In this document: in pieces, positions 53,210 through 61,408 of the stretch
Layout: every line of letters begins with the position of its first letter
How positions within the stretch are numbered: the stretch's first letter is position 1
Assembly: GCF_014931395.1 (NCBI RefSeq)
Contig: NZ_CP063120.1
Location: 1,409,501-1,473,500 of the forward strand
Origin: Haemophilus parainfluenzae
GTDB lineage: Bacteria; Pseudomonadota; Gammaproteobacteria; Enterobacterales; Pasteurellaceae
Direction: 5' to 3'
DNA: 64,000 nt
The notes under the pieces: generated by a model
Told to the model about the DNA's origin: nothing
Database searches by the model: none
Seen by the model: the letters and a program-made list of their open reading frames with translations, nothing else
Made by a program: the position numbers and the translations under genes

Positions 53210-54970
53210 TTAGACGATGCAGACTGTCAAATCTAGTTGCTTATTATGGAACTGATGCAATGTGCCACGATGACCCACGCTCAGAATGATCATATTGGGT
53301 AACCGCTCTTTAATTGTTTTATAAAGGAGGTACTCGGTTGGCTCATCAAGTGCTGATGTGGTTTCATCTAAAAAGACCACTTCAGGTTTTGTCAGTAAAA
53401 TCCGAATAAATGCCACACGCTGTAATTCACCTGGCGACAAAATCGCTTGCCAATCATTATCTACATCAAGACTATGGAGATATTTATCCAAACAACAATC
53501 TGCCAATGTTTTTTCTAATTCAGGATGATAAGGATCGATATCCGGGTAGCAAATTGCTTCACGTAACGTACCTTGTGGCATATAAGGGCGTTGCGGTAGG
53601 AACAAACTGGTTACGCAAGGATGTTCTACTAGACCAACGGTTTCAAAAGGATAAATTCCCGCCATCGCTTTTAATAGAGAGGTTTTCCCTGCGCCAGATG
53701 GACCTTGAATTAATAAAGCATCACCATTTTTTAACTCAATATTTAAGTTATTAAGCAACAATCTGCCTTGGTCATCTTTAATACCAAAATTTGATAACGC
53801 TACACGGTTAGAACATTTCATGGGTTGATGAACCTCTAAATGATCTAATTCATCCAATTTAGTCATAAAACCATAAAGACGATTTAAGCGCGCTTGGTAG
53901 AGCGTAAATTCTTCATAGAACAAACGGAAGAAAGAAAGTGCTGTCATTAATCGGTTAAATGCTTGCACAGTTTGGTGCATATCGCCCAGTTTGATTTGTC
54001 CAGTGAAAAAACGAGGGGCTTGCAGCATTAACGGCAAGAGTTTTGCAACACGCGTGACACTTCCATTAAAGCCGTCTAATCCCAGCATTCTCAATACAAT
54101 TGCCCAACGGTTATGAATGATTTGAGCAAATTTGTTTTTCAATAAATGTTGTTCTTGCAATTCACCTTGATAGAACGCGATACTTTCCGCATTATCTCGC
54201 ACTCGAATCAAAGAATAACGATAGTCACCATTGAGTTTTTCTTTATTGAAATTTAACTTGATTAAAGGATGACCAATCCAAACAGACATTAATGTTGCGA
54301 GGATAATAAAGGCGTAAATAAAGAAGACAACGCCTTTTTCGATATTCAATCCGAAAAGACTTAACACGCCAGAAAGAGACCAAAGGATGATGGTAAATTC
54401 AATGGTGGTCAGTACAGAATTAATCATGCCTCTTACAATAGTGACAGTGCTACTGATGAATTCACGCGCATCTTGTTCAATACGTTGATCAATATTATCG
54501 GGTAGCTCTTTTTCATATTTGAGGCGATAGTATTTTTTATTTTCTAACCATCGTTTAACCAGGACTTTATTCAAGCTTTCCAACCAACGGATTTCAAATA
54601 CTTGTCGTAAGAAATAATCGGCAATGGAGTGGATCACTTGTACCAATACTAAGAGGGCATTTAGTTTTGCAAAGAACCAAAACTTATCCGCATCTAATTC
54701 CTGCATTGAGCTATAAAGCCCGTTATAGAAAAAAGAGTTGAGTACGCTGAAGCGCACTTCTAACAAAATCATCGTAAACAACACCAGTAGCATAACGATG
54801 ATTTTGATGCTGTTACGGCGATTAATCGAAGGGGATGCAATATGCCAAAACTTTTGACCGAATGTGGTGTGTTTGAGTGCCAGTGTCGTCACGCTAAAGC
54901 ATACAATCACCCAGAAAAGTGCGGTCAAAATCCAGCTTAAACTTGAGTTAAGTTCAGTTTGCCAATTCAT
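53210..54970 (-). CDS. YddA/SbmA-type ABC transporter (fused membrane and ATPase domains)
   Basis: The product has 586 residues. Five or six spans lie in 1-340, with the SbmA/YddA phrase LNSFFYNGLYSSMQELD and RWLENKKYYRLKYEKELPDNIDQRI. The ATPase domain (about 385-580) has Walker A GPSGAGKTS, signature LSPGELQR and Walker B VFLDETTSALD. Transport direction and substrate are unproven. It lies 65 bp downstream of a TonB-dependent siderophore receptor and reads the same way, like E. coli yddA-yddB. Confidence 0.88.
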   Translation of the reverse strand: MNWQTELNSSLSWILTALFWVIVCFSVTTLALKHTTFGQKFWHIASPSINRRNSIKIIVMLLVLFTMILLEVRFSVLNSFFYNGLYSSMQELDADKFWFFAKLNALLVLVQVIHSIADYFLRQVFEIRWLESLNKVLVKRWLENKKYYRLKYEKELPDNIDQRIEQDAREFISSTVTIVRGMINSVLTTIEFTIILWSLSGVLSLFGLNIEKGVVFFIYAFIILATLMSVWIGHPLIKLNFNKEKLNGDYRYSLIRVRDNAESIAFYQGELQEQHLLKNKFAQIIHNRWAIVLRMLGLDGFNGSVTRVAKLLPLMLQAPRFFTGQIKLGDMHQTVQAFNRLMTALSFFRLFYEEFTLYQARLNRLYGFMTKLDELDHLEVHQPMKCSNRVALSNFGIKDDQGRLLLNNLNIELKNGDALLIQGPSGAGKTSLLKAMAGIYPFETVGLVEHPCVTSLFLPQRPYMPQGTLREAICYPDIDPYHPELEKTLADCCLDKYLHSLDVDNDWQAILSPGELQRVAFIRILLTKPEVVFLDETTSALDEPTEYLLYKTIKERLPNMIILSVGHRGTLHQFHNKQLDLTVCIV

Positions 54971-55000
54971 TGATTATCCATAAAGTAAAAAACGAAAAAA

Positions 55001-55022
55001 GGGCGAAATGATTCGCCCTCGT
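55001..55022 (-). terminator. Attenuator/terminator hairpin between receptor and ABC genes
   Basis: GGGCGAA / TTCGCCC with a TGA-containing loop is followed on the minus strand by TTTTTTCG. It lies between the receptor stop (55036) and the ABC start (54970), so ABC expression from the receptor promoter may be reduced. Confidence 0.75.
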
Positions 55023-55035
55023 ATTGTGCGCTCAA

Positions 55036-57279
55036 TTAAAACTCAACTTTCGTGTTGAAGATAAATTCACGTCCATAACCTAATGCAACAGGGATTAACG
55101 TGTTTGTTGCGTTACCAGAGGTAGATGGATAGTAAGTTTTATCTGCTAAGTTTTTACCGTTAAGTTGGAAAGACACTTTCTTGCCAGAGATTTTGGTATC
55201 GTAAGCAATAAAGGCATCATATACCACGGCATGAGGTAATTTGTATGCTTTAGTGTAATCACTGTTATAAGCATGCCAAGAACCTAAATAACGAGCACCA
55301 CCACCAACACGGATGTTACCAAAATCAAATTCACCTACGTTATAAGCTAAGAATAGAGAAGCTTGATGTTTTGGTACACCAGAAAGTTGTTGATTTACCG
55401 CATCAGGGTAAAGTTCATTTTCAAGTGATTTTACCTTGGTGTAGGTATAGTTAGCCGCTACGCTTAGACTATCCGTAATTTGACCATTAAGATCGAATTC
55501 CACCCCACGAGAACGTTGTTTGCCGACGATATTCAATTGCGCATTTGAACCAGAACCAACAGCCTCAGCTACATTACGTTTGCTGATATTGAATAATGCA
55601 AGTGTCGCATTGAAACCTGAGTTTTCGTATTTTGCACCAATTTCAAAAGATTTACCTTGTTCTGGTTTTAAATCTCCGCTAACAGGTGTTGCCACACTCA
55701 TTTGTGGACGGAAAGACTCAGAGTAGTTTGCAAAGGTCGCAATATGTGGCGTAAATTTATATACGGCACCTAATTGATACAATAATTTACCATCGTGCTG
55801 ATCGGTATTGCCGGTTTTTGTTAGATTTTGACCTTTTTTACAGTTTGCTGCATTTAAGCAATGACGTCCTGCAAATTGATCAAAGTACTCATAACGTAAA
55901 CCACCAGTCATGATAAAGTTATCGGTAAAGTAAGCGGTATCTTGAATATAAACACCAACGGTTTTGAGATGGTTATATTGGTAAGCGTTGCCGTTACCGT
56001 TTTTATGTTCAGCAACCGGATTGGTATAATTTGGATGATCGATATTGATATCAGAACTCATGATACCTTGGTTATAAATAGGTCCAATATCACGAATATT
56101 ACGCATAACATCCACACCGGCTACAAAACGGTTGGCAATATCACCAATACCAAATTCACCGACGATATTTAATGTGCCACTATGAACACGTTGATCGCCT
56201 TGTTGTTGCTCAATAGCTCGGCGTACATGACGAGCGCTTAATTCTGGAGAGGTAATCTCGCCCTTTTTATTTTTAATAGCAGGGATCGCAACATCTTTAA
56301 CATTGATATTTGTAATACGTGCTTGGTTATAGAAATATTTATAACGAGCATAGCTATAACCCGCATTTAATTTCCAACCGTCACTCAATTTGTGTTCAAT
56401 TTTGAAATCAATGTTATCGGTTTTTGCGGTGGTTTCATTATTTGGTTCATCTAAACGACGCGATACAGGAATATCCGGTAATGCATTAGTTGCTGTTAAA
56501 AGATTTGTACCACGATCAAATGGCTCAAGAATATCTTTGTGTTCATAAGAAAGAAGCACTTTAGTTTTATCATTTTCCCAAGAAAGAGATGGTGCGTAAG
56601 TGGTATTTTTTACTTTGCCAAAATTACGCCAGTAGTCTTTTTCTTGTTTGTCATAGATAAAGCGGTAAGCAAAACCATTTCCTAAACCACCAGTGAAATC
56701 TAATTGCGTTCCCCACAGGCTATGATTACCTAAGGTTTCACCAACGACATAACGTGGTGTTTGTTGTGGTTTTTTAGTAATGATATTGACCACGCCACCT
56801 GGATCTTGAATACCATAAAGCACAGATGCAGGCCCTTTTAAAACTTCAACGGTTTCAGTTGTCGCGCTAAAGTTTTTAGCTGGGCCAGCTTGTAAACCGT
56901 TACGCATAATTGAGTTGTCACGGTTTCCACCAAAACCACGTTTCTGAATAGAGTCAAACATACCACCTAAGGTGTTGGCTTGGCTCACACCACTAACGTT
57001 ATAAAGTGCATCAATGAGTGATTCAGGTTTACGATCTTCTAGTAGTTTGGTCGAAAGAATATTTACCGTATTTGGCGTGTCGAATACTGGCACTTCAGCT
57101 TTTGATACGACAGATGTCCCTGTCGTTTGATAACCATTTTGCTTAATACCCGTATCTTGAACGTTAATTTGCTCAAGCGTCTCGGTGTTTGTATCTACGG
57201 CTTGCTCAGTTTCTGCAAACGTAGAAATGGAAAAACTGGTTAAAAGTGCGGTTGAAATAAGGCTTAATTTAAAATTCAT
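55036..57279 (-). CDS. TonB-dependent ferric-siderophore receptor (FhuE-like)
   Basis: The start is taken at 57279 ([20 protein letters not shown]), not the longer frame. The product has 747 residues with a signal peptide (1-24). The plug domain (about 60-180) has [24 protein letters not shown] and [12 protein letters not shown]. The 22-strand barrel ends in the aromatic [11 protein letters not shown]. It imports iron-hydroxamate-type siderophores through the outer membrane with TonB energy. A Fur-box-like site lies upstream. The signal peptide encodes STALL over an uptake signal (57244-57252). Confidence 0.93.
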   Translation of the reverse strand: MNFKLSLISTALLTSFSISTFAETEQAVDTNTETLEQINVQDTGIKQNGYQTTGTSVVSKAEVPVFDTPNTVNILSTKLLEDRKPESLIDALYNVSGVSQANTLGGMFDSIQKRGFGGNRDNSIMRNGLQAGPAKNFSATTETVEVLKGPASVLYGIQDPGGVVNIITKKPQQTPRYVVGETLGNHSLWGTQLDFTGGLGNGFAYRFIYDKQEKDYWRNFGKVKNTTYAPSLSWENDKTKVLLSYEHKDILEPFDRGTNLLTATNALPDIPVSRRLDEPNNETTAKTDNIDFKIEHKLSDGWKLNAGYSYARYKYFYNQARITNINVKDVAIPAIKNKKGEITSPELSARHVRRAIEQQQGDQRVHSGTLNIVGEFGIGDIANRFVAGVDVMRNIRDIGPIYNQGIMSSDINIDHPNYTNPVAEHKNGNGNAYQYNHLKTVGVYIQDTAYFTDNFIMTGGLRYEYFDQFAGRHCLNAANCKKGQNLTKTGNTDQHDGKLLYQLGAVYKFTPHIATFANYSESFRPQMSVATPVSGDLKPEQGKSFEIGAKYENSGFNATLALFNISKRNVAEAVGSGSNAQLNIVGKQRSRGVEFDLNGQITDSLSVAANYTYTKVKSLENELYPDAVNQQLSGVPKHQASLFLAYNVGEFDFGNIRVGGGARYLGSWHAYNSDYTKAYKLPHAVVYDAFIAYDTKISGKKVSFQLNGKNLADKTYYPSTSGNATNTLIPVALGYGREFIFNTKVEF

Positions 57280-57320
57280 AGTCGCTTCCCAATAGATAAT
57301 AAAAGAGTTGCAAGTATAGC

Positions 57321-57356
57321 GAAAACGTTTTCGTCGATCAATGCAAATTATTTTCA
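57321..57356 (-). promoter_or_regulatory. Fur-box-like site and LacI/PurR-like palindrome upstream of the receptor
   Basis: On the minus strand TGAAAATAATTTGCA (57342-57356) fits the 7-1-7 Fur pattern TGATAAT-N-ATTATCA with about three mismatches. Beside it is the perfect palindrome GAAAACGTTTTC (57321-57332), which inside its flanks resembles a PurR-type operator (about 14 of 16 matches). Iron control is expected for a siderophore receptor. The second site is only suggestive. Confidence 0.55.
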
Positions 57357-57420
57357 TTTGTTTATGTGGTTTAATCAGAAGAGATTCATTCAAATTAAGC
57401 AGGGGGATAAAAAGAAAAAA

Positions 57421-57442
57421 TCCCAAGCTAAAAAGCTTGGGA
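57421..57442 (-). terminator. Probable original tRNA-Val terminator, left of the island
   Basis: TCCCAAGCT / AGCTTGGGA form a stem with a 4-base loop, followed on the minus strand by TTTTTTCTTTTT. It lies only 8 bp beyond the left copy of the tRNA 3' end (57451), where a tRNA terminator belongs, and no other gene ends here. It marks the pre-insertion arrangement. Confidence 0.8.
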
Positions 57443-57450
57443 TTGTAATA

Positions 57451-57464
57451 TGGTGCGACTAGCT
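57451..57464. repeat. Left att copy (duplicated tRNA-Val 3' end)
   Basis: Fourteen bases identical to the CCA end and acceptor stem of the tRNA at 59519-59532. Identity is lost at the next base (TG versus GG). Confidence 0.85.
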
Positions 57465-57506
57465 TGCAGTTGAATTTTGTTGTAAATCAGTTGGATAATA
57501 TGATTT

Positions 57507-57524
57507 TGGCGTAATTATGGCGTA
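57507..57524 (+). repeat. Left pair of direct repeats (putative integrase arm sites)
   Basis: TGGCGTA occurs at 57507-57513 and 57518-57524, an 11-bp period. The matching pair near the right end has the same core, spacing and orientation. Confidence 0.6.
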
Positions 57525-57551
57525 GCAATAAAACTCTATTGCAAGCGTTTA

Positions 57552-57737
57552 CTATGTTTTTATCCATTTCAACGGCATCATATCAGTGATTTCGTTTATC
57601 ACTTTTTGTAATAATCTATTAGTAGTGTTTATAGGTGAATAGTCTATATCAGGAGTCAACAAAAAAGCCGCTTCTTTTAGCTGTAATGTAGCTAATGAGG
57701 TTTCTAAAAAAAAACAACATAACTTATCAAAGCTATT
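57552..57737 (-). pseudogene. ORF remnant in the island (62 codons, no start)
   Basis: An open frame on the minus strand ends INEITDMMPLKWIKT then TAG. It has a plausible protein-like composition (AAFLLTPDIDYSPINTTN) but no start codon before an upstream TAA at 57738-57740. It is probably the C-terminal part of a lost island gene. Family not recognised. Confidence 0.35.
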
Positions 57738-57879
57738 TTAGATAAGAACCAATTATCTAGAAAAGAGTTAAGCTATAATGGATAAATAAAGGTATAACGG
57801 CTAATTTCTAAAGGTCATAGCATAAGAATACTATCAGAAAGTAATTTCTTGAAATTAGTTGATGAAACCTAATAAAAGG

Positions 57880-57902
57880 AAACCGCCATACAGGCGGTTT
57901 AG
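57880..57902 (-). terminator. Terminator of the 340-residue membrane protein gene
   Basis: AAACCGCC / GGCGGTTT form a stem with a 5-base loop, 19 bp after the stop codon on the minus strand, followed by TCCTTTTATT. Confidence 0.8.
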
Positions 57903-57920
57903 AAAATTGAAGTTGTTTTA

Positions 57921-58943
57921 TTATTCCTGAGCATTGTCAATATTAACTTCTTCAACATTTAAAATTGTAGCGTCTTTAATTTTTTCATCAAGGATTTTAG
58001 CATTAATACTTAATTTAACAGCTTTTCTGTTCCATTCAGCTTGCATTAACAGTGACTTATTTTGGTTTCCTGTCAAAAATTGATCTTGTACTATTGCTTC
58101 AAATTGAGCTCCTGTTTTGATATTCCTTACCTTAACTTTAAATAAGTTAGGATCGCTAGAATTCACCTGCTCTAGTTTATATATTCCATCTAATCGGATT
58201 TCAGTAGAGCGACGTCTAGCGTTTTTCATTAGCTCATTAGATGTATCGGTATCAATGACAAGACCATCAATCTCTACTTTCTCTGTTGAAGATAGGGATT
58301 TAAAAAGGCTTGTTCTGGCATCGTACGCTTGTCTATCAACATTTTCAAGAACTGGATTTTTCATAATAAGCTTTGCCAGAATTTCAGTTCTTTTAGTTTC
58401 TTCCAATGACATAACTTCTAAAGTTTTTAAATTTTCACGGTCAGACTCTTTTTTAATTTCTGACAAACGAACCTCTTTCCTGTTGTCTAGGAAGCGTTTT
58501 ACTCCTGCTACTGACCCCCAAATTGCAGCACAACCAAGAATGAGAACAATTGCTTCTGTACCTGTCATTTTCCCTATTACTTGTCCTATTTGAACCCATA
58601 ATCCATCAAAATTTACATCAACTAAAGACGAGCCTTTCTCAATTTTTATCTGTAATTGTAGAGCTTCTTTTTCTTCGTTTGATAAAGCTTTAGTATTAAC
58701 ATCGCCATATTTTACCAATCTATACGTTCGATTGATATAGTTTTGCATATCAACAAAACCTTTCATTACATTTGGCGTTAAACTTTGATCAAATTTATCT
58801 CCAATTAATCTTATTCTTAACGGTGGAAGCTTAGTTATGTCTATATTATTTACTATTTTCCCAGTAACTACATAGCTTTCTAATACTTCAAATAGCTCAC
58901 TTTCTGATGAGATAGTGATTAACTCATCTTTTATATGACTCAT
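57921..58943 (-). CDS. Unrecognised single-span membrane protein, sole intact island cargo
   Basis: The product has 340 residues. N-terminal domain (1-120): a SSESELFEVLESYVVTG start, then LPPLRIRLIGDKFDQSLTPN and VMKGFVDMQNYINRTYRLVK, a compact alpha/beta fold ending KGSSLVDVNFDGLWVQIG. One membrane helix at about 129-147 (TEAIVLILGCAAIWGSVAG) is followed by basic residues (VKRFLDNRKE). C-terminal cytosolic region (150-340): a charged coiled-coil-like part, then a beta-rich region (STEIRLDGIYKLEQVNSSDP, FKVKVRNIKTGAQFEAIV). No enzyme motif or family recognised. The ribosome site AAGGGAA precedes 58943. Position beside a repressor remnant, reading the same way, suggests expression from the integrated state; an anti-phage or exclusion role is conjecture. 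Confidence 0.75.
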   Translation of the reverse strand: MSHIKDELITISSESELFEVLESYVVTGKIVNNIDITKLPPLRIRLIGDKFDQSLTPNVMKGFVDMQNYINRTYRLVKYGDVNTKALSNEEKEALQLQIKIEKGSSLVDVNFDGLWVQIGQVIGKMTGTEAIVLILGCAAIWGSVAGVKRFLDNRKEVRLSEIKKESDRENLKTLEVMSLEETKRTEILAKLIMKNPVLENVDRQAYDARTSLFKSLSSTEKVEIDGLVIDTDTSNELMKNARRRSTEIRLDGIYKLEQVNSSDPNLFKVKVRNIKTGAQFEAIVQDQFLTGNQNKSLLMQAEWNRKAVKLSINAKILDEKIKDATILNVEEVNIDNAQE

Positions 58944-58996
58944 GGTTATTCCCTTAGGTTTTAGTTATTTAAAATCAATAGTATCTAGTGTTAGTT

Positions 58997-59200
58997 CTAT
59001 AACAAGACTGAATACCCAAAAACTTTACCAAGAACAGAAATATCTTGTAGCCCTACTATTTCGTCAAGGTGTTCTTCGCTGTTATAGTTGCAAATTTCTA
59101 CTAGCTCATTAGACATATTGTAGAGTAGTTTTATTATCAATAAATCACAGTGGTTTATTGCGTATCTTTTCCGAACTCTAATTATTTTATTGTGCCTAAA
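58997..59200 (-). pseudogene. Decayed C-terminus of an S24/LexA-like phage repressor
   Basis: The minus-strand frame reads KRYAINHCDLLIIKLLYNM, then NELVEICNYNSEEH, and ends DISVLGKVFGYSVLL with a stop at 58997-58999. The pattern of basic strand, short loop, then VLGKV-GYSV resembles the closing strands of S24 peptidase-type repressors. A TGA at 59201 blocks the frame upstream and no HTH part is left. Assignment is by pattern only. Confidence 0.45.
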
Positions 59201-59373
59201 TCATTCCCAATAGTTGTTCTGTCAGTAATGATAGGTTTCACCGAATTGTTATCATCAATTATACATACGGTATTTTCATACTGAACGCTATGTTTTCGAT
59301 AGTAACTATTTATATCTCTCATCTTGGTGTAGTTAAACTCAATAAGGCGTAATTTTGGCGTAATTAACAGCAA
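59182..59373 (-). CDS. Doubtful 63-codon ORF in the island
   Basis: An open frame of 63 codons partly overlaps the repressor remnant in another frame and spans the right-hand arm repeats. A shorter start at the internal ATG gives MRDINSYYRKHSVQYENTV. There is no clear ribosome site. It may be a further repressor fragment or spurious. Confidence 0.2.
   Translation of the reverse strand: MLLITPKLRLIEFNYTKMRDINSYYRKHSVQYENTVCIIDDNNSVKPIITDRTTIGNDLGTIK
59346..59365 (+). repeat. Right pair of direct repeats (putative integrase arm sites)
   Basis: GGCGTAATT at 59346-59354 and again at 59357-59365, an 11-bp period. It mirrors the pair at 57507-57524. Confidence 0.65.
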
Positions 59374-59487
59374 GAAATATACAAAAATAGCTAAAAGTTG
59401 GCAATATTTGAGGCTTGAAATTTTAGTGAATGATTAAGTTGATTATATATAAGTGATTGATTTTTGAAGTGATTTTTAGGAAAGAAA

Positions 59488-59512
59488 AAGCCAGTAGAAG
59501 TTTACTGGCTTT
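59488..59512 (-). terminator. Terminator downstream of tRNA-Val, carried by the island
   Basis: AAAGCCAGTA / TACTGGCTTT form a 10-bp stem with a 5-base loop, followed on the minus strand by TTCTTTCC. It begins 6 bp after the tRNA CCA end, restoring termination to the tRNA after insertion. Confidence 0.85.
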
Positions 59513-59518
59513 GATAGG

Positions 59519-59595
59519 TGGTGCGACTAGCTGGACTCGAACCAGTGACCCCCACCATGTCAAGGTGGTGCTCTAACCAACTGAGCTATAGTCGC
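59519..59595 (-). tRNA. tRNA-Val (anticodon GAC)
   Basis: This 77-base cloverleaf has encoded CCA. The acceptor stem GCGACTA pairs with TAGTCGC. D-arm AGCTCAGTTGGTTAGAGC, anticodon stem CCACC/GGTGG with loop TTGACAT (anticodon GAC) and T-arm loop GTTCGAG are all present. It reads Val codons GUC and GUU. Its last 11 bases plus CCA form the att core of the neighbouring island. Confidence 0.97.
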
Positions 59596-59823
59596 GTAAA
59601 AGATGTGGCAGATGATAAACAGTTTTAAGGATGAAAACAAGAGGATTTGTTTTAAGTTAAATTTAGCTGCTAAAAAAATAACCAAAATCTGATTTAAAAA
59701 GTCTCAGTAGTTATTTTGATTTTGTACAGGTTTAAGCGTATAATCCCCAGCGTTTTTTATCTCGGATGAGCCGAAATTTAAAAAAAGCTTTAGTAAATTG
59801 TAACCATTTGTGGAGTTTAGATA

Positions 59824-61260
59824 ATGTCTAGAAAATTAAGAAGAACGAAGATTGTATGTACAATGGGTCCAGCAACAGACCGCGATAACAATCTTGAAAA
59901 AATTATCGCAGCAGGCGCTAATGTTGTACGTATGAACTTTTCTCACGGTACACCAGATGATCATATTGAGCGTGCTGAGCGTGTTCGTGCGATCGCGAAA
60001 AAATTAGGTAAAACCGTGGCAATTTTAGGTGACTTACAAGGTCCTAAAATTCGTGTTTCTACTTTTAAAGACGGCAAAATTTTCTTAAATGTTGGTGATA
60101 AATTTATTCTTGATGCGGAATTACCAAAAGGTGAAGGTAATCAAGAAGCCGTTGGTTTAGACTATAAAACACTTCCACAAGATGTTGTGCCAGGCGATAT
60201 TCTTTTATTAGATGACGGCCGTGTTCAATTAAAAGTACTTTCTACTGAAGGTGCAAAAGTATTTACTGAAGTGACTGTTGGTGGTCCATTATCAAATAAT
60301 AAAGGGATCAACAAATTAGGTGGTGGTTTATCTGCAGATGCATTAACTGAAAAAGATAAAGCAGATATCATCACAGCTGCACGTATCGGTGTAGATTACT
60401 TAGCGGTATCTTTCCCTCGTTCAAGTGCAGATTTAAACTATGCACGTGAGTTAGCAAAACAAGCTGGTTTAGAAGCGAAAATCGTTGCTAAAGTTGAACG
60501 TGCTGAAACAGTTGTTGATGAAGCAGCAATGGATGATATCATCCTAGCTTCTGATGTGATCATGGTTGCACGTGGTGACTTAGGTGTTGAAATCGGTGAC
60601 CCTGAATTAGTTGGCGTACAGAAAAAATTAATTCGTCGTTCACGTCAATTAAACCGTGCGGTAATCACTGCAACTCAAATGATGGAGTCAATGATCAGCA
60701 ACCCAATGCCAACTCGTGCAGAAGTAATGGACGTGGCAAATGCGGTATTAGATGGTACTGATGCGGTAATGCTTTCAGCAGAAACAGCTGCAGGTCAATA
60801 TCCAGCTGAAACTGTAGCGACAATGGCTCGCGTATGTTTAGGTGCAGAAAAAATGCCTAGCATCAATGTTTCTCATCACCGTTTAGATCGTGAGTTCAGA
60901 GATATTGAAGAATCTGTAGCAATGTCTGCGATGTATGCAGCGAACCACTTAAGCGGTATTGCAGCAATCATTACATTAAGCCACTCTGGTCGTACACCAT
61001 TATTAATGTCACGTATTAGCTCAGGTTTACCAATCTTTGCACTTTCTCGTGTTCAAGAAACCTTAAACCGTTGCGCATTATACCGCGGTGTAACACCAGT
61101 TCATTTTGATGGTGAATCTCGTAGCTCTGCAGGTGCAAAAGCAGCGATTAACCTATTAAAAGAAAAAGGTTATTTAGTTTCAGGTGATCTTGTTTTATTA
61201 ACACAAGGTGATGAATCAGAAGGTACAACTAACGTTTGTCGTACTTTAACTGTTGAATAA
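59824..61260 (+). CDS. pykA: Pyruvate kinase (type II)
   Basis: The product has 478 residues. It starts [20 protein letters not shown], the PykA start. Catalytic features are [52 protein letters not shown] and [10 protein letters not shown]. It converts PEP plus ADP to pyruvate and ATP. Codon bias indicates high expression. A TATAAT-like box at about 59740 fits a promoter. Confidence 0.97.
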   Translation: MSRKLRRTKIVCTMGPATDRDNNLEKIIAAGANVVRMNFSHGTPDDHIERAERVRAIAKKLGKTVAILGDLQGPKIRVSTFKDGKIFLNVGDKFILDAELPKGEGNQEAVGLDYKTLPQDVVPGDILLLDDGRVQLKVLSTEGAKVFTEVTVGGPLSNNKGINKLGGGLSADALTEKDKADIITAARIGVDYLAVSFPRSSADLNYARELAKQAGLEAKIVAKVERAETVVDEAAMDDIILASDVIMVARGDLGVEIGDPELVGVQKKLIRRSRQLNRAVITATQMMESMISNPMPTRAEVMDVANAVLDGTDAVMLSAETAAGQYPAETVATMARVCLGAEKMPSINVSHHRLDREFRDIEESVAMSAMYAANHLSGIAAIITLSHSGRTPLLMSRISSGLPIFALSRVQETLNRCALYRGVTPVHFDGESRSSAGAKAAINLLKEKGYLVSGDLVLLTQGDESEGTTNVCRTLTVE

Positions 61261-61279
61261 TCAATATTCCTGAATGAAA

Positions 61280-61310
61280 AAGAGCGGTGGATTTTTCCAC
61301 CGTTTTTTAT
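61280..61310 (+). terminator. pykA terminator
   Basis: CGGTGG / CCACCG with an ATTTTT loop is followed by TTTTTTAT, 20 bp after the stop. Confidence 0.85.
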
Positions 61311-61408
61311 GTCTAAAATCCTGAAAATATTGACCGCACTTTTTTCTTAAAACCACTTCGTATTTGCGGTATCATAAGCACAGTTTTTTAGTTTAAATTG
61401 AAATCCTT

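Larger units (their letters stand above)
57451..59532. mobile_element. Small genomic island in the 3' end of tRNA-Val(GAC)
   Basis: A 14-bp direct repeat TGGTGCGACTAGCT (57451-57464 and 59519-59532) brackets about 2.07 kb; the right copy is part of the tRNA. Paired 11-bp-spaced GGCGTA repeats occur inside both ends (57507-57524 and 59346-59365), like integrase arm sites. Contents are an ORF remnant, one intact gene for a membrane protein, a decayed S24-type repressor tail and terminators. No integrase remains, so the element is either a deletion derivative or moves with help. Confidence 0.8.
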
